Source of the DNA: an uncultured Lentisphaeria bacterium
GTDB taxonomy: Bacteria > Verrucomicrobiota > Lentisphaeria > Victivallales > Victivallaceae
Direction of reading: 5' to 3'
Length of the DNA: 8,881 nt
NCBI GenBank assembly: GCA_903821255.1
Contig: CAIJKT010000826.1
Location: 1 to 8,881 of the forward strand
Below are positions 7,220-8,881 of this stretch, piece by piece. Within the stretch, counting starts at the first letter, position 1. Every line of letters starts with the position of its first letter. The translations under genes and the position numbers were made by a program. The notes under the pieces are model-generated. The model made no database searches. It saw only the letters and a program-made list of their open reading frames with translations, and was not told where the DNA came from.

Positions 7220-7360
7220 TTAATCGCGGGAAAAATCTCCAGATTTCGTGCAAGCATAAACTTTCCGAGCAAGCTCCCTGGCCATCTGCCATCCGTTAAT
7301 ATCTTCAAACCGCTCAATTTCATGTTTTTTTAATGTCCTTACTCCATTATCCTTAGTCAA
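7220..7360 (-). pseudogene. Four-helix-bundle protein (23S rRNA intervening-sequence protein / S23 family), truncated remnant
   Basis: A short frame ends with TAA at 7222-7220. From 7318 to 7262 it reads IERFEDINGWQMARELARK, then VYACTKSGDFSRD, then stop. This is the first helix of the small four-helix-bundle family related to proteins encoded in 23S rRNA intervening sequences and to the Avd accessory protein of diversity-generating retroelements. Members are usually about 115-130 residues and continue after this point with a R-D-Q-I-R-R-A-type helix. Here the stop and the heptamer array replace everything after about residue 33-36. No good start remains: upstream in frame there is only a TTG at 7360-7358, and the position where an initiator before K-K-H-E-I-E would be expected is TTA. 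About three quarters of the gene is missing, so I call it a remnant. The family match is from memory of its conserved N-terminus, not a search. Confidence 0.8.
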
Positions 7361-7431
7361 TCGTCAAACGCTGTTCGTGTTCATTCGCATTTTATTTAGT
7401 GCAAACCGACTAGCCGACTAAGGACGATGGA
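7343..7431. repeat. Imperfect inverted repeat, 16-base arms, 57-base loop
   Basis: The plus strand at 7416-7431 reads GACTAAGGACGATGGA. The minus strand from 7358 to 7343 reads GACTAAGGATAATGGA. Fourteen of 16 positions match. In minus-strand RNA one of the two differences is a G-U pair, so a long-range stem is possible. The arms sit between the permease stop and the four-helix-bundle remnant. Confidence 0.75.
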
Positions 7432-7449
7432 CGGTTTTTGACTAAGGAC
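7416..7449 (+). repeat. Direct repeat of GACTAAGGAC
   Basis: GACTAAGGAC occurs at 7416-7425 and again at 7440-7449, 24 bases apart start to start. The second copy ends 4 bases short of the permease stop codon. Both are in the opposite orientation to the AAGGAC units further along the spacer, so the motif family flips direction inside the spacer at about 7360-7415. Confidence 0.85.
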
Positions 7450-7453
7450 TTTA

Positions 7454-8293
7454 TTAAACTATGTCCGCAAAATATCTTTCAGTACTCCGGAAGTAATATA
7501 ATCCGGCAACAAAATAAACTATACTCATCAACAGAGAGATTCCGAGTACGCCGTAGTCAATTACGCCTTGTCCGAGCAGACCGGCACGGGCGGTGGAAAT
7601 AACCCCGGAGATCGGGTTCAACCAGAGCATAAGCTCTTTGATGACCGGATAGTTATTCAACATCTTGACCGGATAGATGACCGGCGTTACATACATCAGT
7701 ATCTGAATGAAGAACGGCAGCGCGAAACGGACGTCCCGGTATTTGATATTCAGCGATGCCAGCGCCATCCCCATCCCCAGCGAGCTGAGCACGGCAATCA
7801 GCAGTAAGACTGGTAGAATCAGTAATCCGATCAGTTGCGGCATTATCCCGTAATAAACCATCATGCCCATCAGGATCACAGTTGCAATCGCCAGATCAAC
7901 CAGTCCGGTAGTGGCGGCAGTCGCAGGCACGATGAGGCGGGGGAAATAGACCTTCTGGATCAGAGAAGAATTACTGATCATGGAGCCGCTGGCGTTGGTC
8001 AGTGTGCTGGAATAATATTGCCATAGCAGCAGTCCAACATAAAGAAAAACCGGATAGGGGGTGCTGTCCCCGCTGCTGATATTCGCCATACGGTTAAAAA
8101 TAAAGGTGAAGACGATCATTGTGACGAACGGCTGGAATATTGCCCAGGCGATTCCCAGCACGGTTTGTTTATAGCGCACAGAGATATCCCGCCAGGCGAG
8201 GACTAAAAAGAGGTCACGGTAGTGCCACAGTTCCTGCCAGTTAACGGCAAGCCATCTCTTCGACGGAGCGATGATAAATTCTGATTGCGACAA
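7454..8293 (-). CDS. wzm: ABC-2 type polysaccharide export permease, Wzm/TagG type
   Basis: 279 residues, a normal full length for the family. The start is TTG at 8293-8291 with a perfect AAGGAG 7 bases upstream, which makes this start firm despite the rare codon. The N-terminal amphipathic region (ELWHYRDLFLVLAWRDISVRYK) precedes six membrane segments beginning with LGIAWAIFQPFVTMIVFTFIF. The cytoplasmic coupling region includes the R-Y-K and I-K-Y-R-D-V-R-F sequences typical of these permeases, and the L-N-P motif (LWLNPISGVISTARAGLL) lies before the last segment. Two copies pair with two ATPase subunits to move a lipid-linked glycan across the inner membrane. Its partner ATPase lies 281 bases downstream, separated by repeat-rich DNA with a gene remnant. 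Confidence 0.93.
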   Translation of the reverse strand: MSQSEFIIAPSKRWLAVNWQELWHYRDLFLVLAWRDISVRYKQTVLGIAWAIFQPFVTMIVFTFIFNRMANISSGDSTPYPVFLYVGLLLWQYYSSTLTNASGSMISNSSLIQKVYFPRLIVPATAATTGLVDLAIATVILMGMMVYYGIMPQLIGLLILPVLLLIAVLSSLGMGMALASLNIKYRDVRFALPFFIQILMYVTPVIYPVKMLNNYPVIKELMLWLNPISGVISTARAGLLGQGVIDYGVLGISLLMSIVYFVAGLYYFRSTERYFADIV

Positions 8294-8300
8294 TATTAAT

Positions 8301-8306
8301 CTCCTT
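8301..8306 (-). promoter_or_regulatory. Ribosome-binding site (AAGGAG) fixing a TTG start
   Basis: AAGGAG on the minus strand, 7 bases before the TTG start of the permease. The consensus match and ideal spacing make the non-ATG start credible. Confidence 0.8.
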
Positions 8307-8346
8307 GATTGATGTGCAATTTATCTATAAATAAGAAAGGTTTAAG

Positions 8347-8366
8347 AAATTATCTTATGATAATTT
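8347..8366 (-). promoter_or_regulatory. AT-rich perfect hairpin in the permease leader
   Basis: AAATTATC (8347-8354) and GATAATTT (8359-8366) are perfect inverted arms of 8 bases around a 4-base loop, about 55 bases before the permease start. It is followed on the minus strand by CTTAAACC, not a T-run, so it is at best a weak terminator. It might be an operator or an RNA-processing or stability hairpin. Function is not known. Confidence 0.4.
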
Positions 8367-8399
8367 TATTCTAACCACTACTAGCAGATCACATTGCAA

Positions 8400-8414
8400 G
8401 ATCGCAAAGCGATC
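8400..8414 (-). promoter_or_regulatory. Short GC-containing hairpin at the end of the upstream gene
   Basis: GATCGC-AAA-GCGATC on the plus strand, with perfect 6-base arms and a 3-base loop, overlaps the stop codon of the upstream partial gene. No T-run follows on the minus strand, so it is not a canonical intrinsic terminator, though it could slow or protect the transcript end. Confidence 0.4.
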
Positions 8415-8881
8415 ATTCGACTGATACAACTTTCACATTATCAATAATGACATTTCCGGAAAAAAACAGAACCAGTCTGAAATTTTCACAATTTTTAAGG
8501 CTGAATGTTATTGTATATTTTCTTTTCATATTGCTAAGTTCAAATTCTCTTAAGTTGATTACTTCGGAAAAATGAACTTTTTTAATATAAGTATATGCGG
8601 ACAGCATTAAACATCCTCTGCTCCCGGAATTAGCTTGAACTGCTATCAGATAATTTCTATTGGCGTCAAACGTACAATTTGAATATAGCGAAATTATGTC
8701 CTTGCTTTTGACATTTAACGCATTGGTATTTCCCGCTGTAAGTTTGATAGACTCCGGGCTGCAGCTTGCATTCCAGCTATGGCTCGTATTTATAATCCAG
8801 TCATCGGGGATATCAACTTCTCCATTTTCGAATAAATTGATTCCACGGCCCAGTAAAATTTTAGTCGCGTCACAAAATGGA
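8413..8881 (-). CDS. Protein with C-terminal jelly-roll (carbohydrate-binding-like) domain, partial, open at the window edge
   Basis: The frame is open from the right edge of the window (no stop from 8880 down) to TGA at 8415-8413, giving at least 156 C-terminal residues. An internal ATG at 8607 is not a credible start, since the frame and its domain continue upstream. The visible part resembles the C-terminal beta-sandwich of CBM4/9-type modules: GINLFENGEVDIPDDW near the start, then alternating strands, and a final FSGNVIIDNVKVVSVE, matching the usual closing strand in which an I-D-N-V-x-V sequence ends the module. Such domains sit at the end of glycoside hydrolases and other secreted glycan-active proteins. 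The catalytic part, if any, is outside the window. The DNA is much more AT-rich than the other genes (16 G or C of 60 in 8521-8580), which suggests a separate origin. It ends 119 bases before the permease start. Confidence 0.6.
   Translation of the reverse strand, partial: PFCDATKILLGRGINLFENGEVDIPDDWIINTSHSWNASCSPESIKLTAGNTNALNVKSKDIISLYSNCTFDANRNYLIAVQANSGSRGCLMLSAYTYIKKVHFSEVINLREFELSNMKRKYTITFSLKNCENFRLVLFFSGNVIIDNVKVVSVE

Noticed and set aside
7210..7323. 37-codon ATG frame on the minus strand (MKLSGLKILTDG...) in the spacer
   Set aside because: It overlaps the four-helix-bundle remnant in another frame, has no family resemblance and a poorly placed ribosome site. The other frame carries the recognisable protein.
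8400..8414. Hairpin as intrinsic terminator of the partial gene
   Set aside because: No T-run follows the stem on the minus strand, and the stem is only 6 bases.
8413..8607. 64-residue stand-alone gene
   Set aside because: The same frame stays open to the window edge and the domain continues upstream, so the ATG at 8607 is internal.

Overview
The window is part of a surface-polysaccharide (O-antigen or exopolysaccharide type) export and assembly locus. It almost certainly comes from a Gram-negative bacterium or a related lineage with an outer membrane. Every supportable gene reads on the minus strand, so transcription runs from high to low coordinates. The species cannot be named from this sequence. 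Coding GC is around 50 percent, with one clearly AT-rich gene at the right edge.

In the direction of transcription: (1) 8881-8413 is the C-terminal part of an AT-rich protein ending in a jelly-roll, carbohydrate-binding-like domain. It is open at the window edge. (2) 8293-7454 is the Wzm/TagG-type ABC-2 permease. (3) 7453-7173 is an unusual spacer between permease and ATPase. It holds inverted and direct copies of a GACTAAGGAC motif, a truncated four-helix-bundle (23S rRNA intervening-sequence-protein family) gene remnant, and a heptanucleotide tandem repeat that supplies the ribosome-binding site of the next gene. (4) 7172-5916 is the Wzt-type ATPase with a C-terminal substrate-recognition domain. 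(5) 5648-4893 is an intact FkbM-family methyltransferase. (6) 4826-3519 is a polytopic O-antigen ligase/polymerase-like membrane protein. (7) 3292-2066 and 2047-896 are two GT-B type glycosyltransferases. (8) 899-about 125 is a second FkbM-family methyltransferase that loses its C-terminus at an insertion sequence. The first 14 codons of that element's transposase lie at 44-1.

Together the genes fit a pathway in which cytoplasmic glycosyltransferases build a lipid-linked glycan, methyltransferase(s) modify sugars or cap the chain, Wzm/Wzt exports it, and the ligase-like protein acts on it in the periplasm. The two most notable points are the wzm/wzt spacer, which looks like the scar of a small repeat-associated cassette, and the insertion sequence that has truncated the distal methyltransferase. 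No tRNA, rRNA or CRISPR array was seen.
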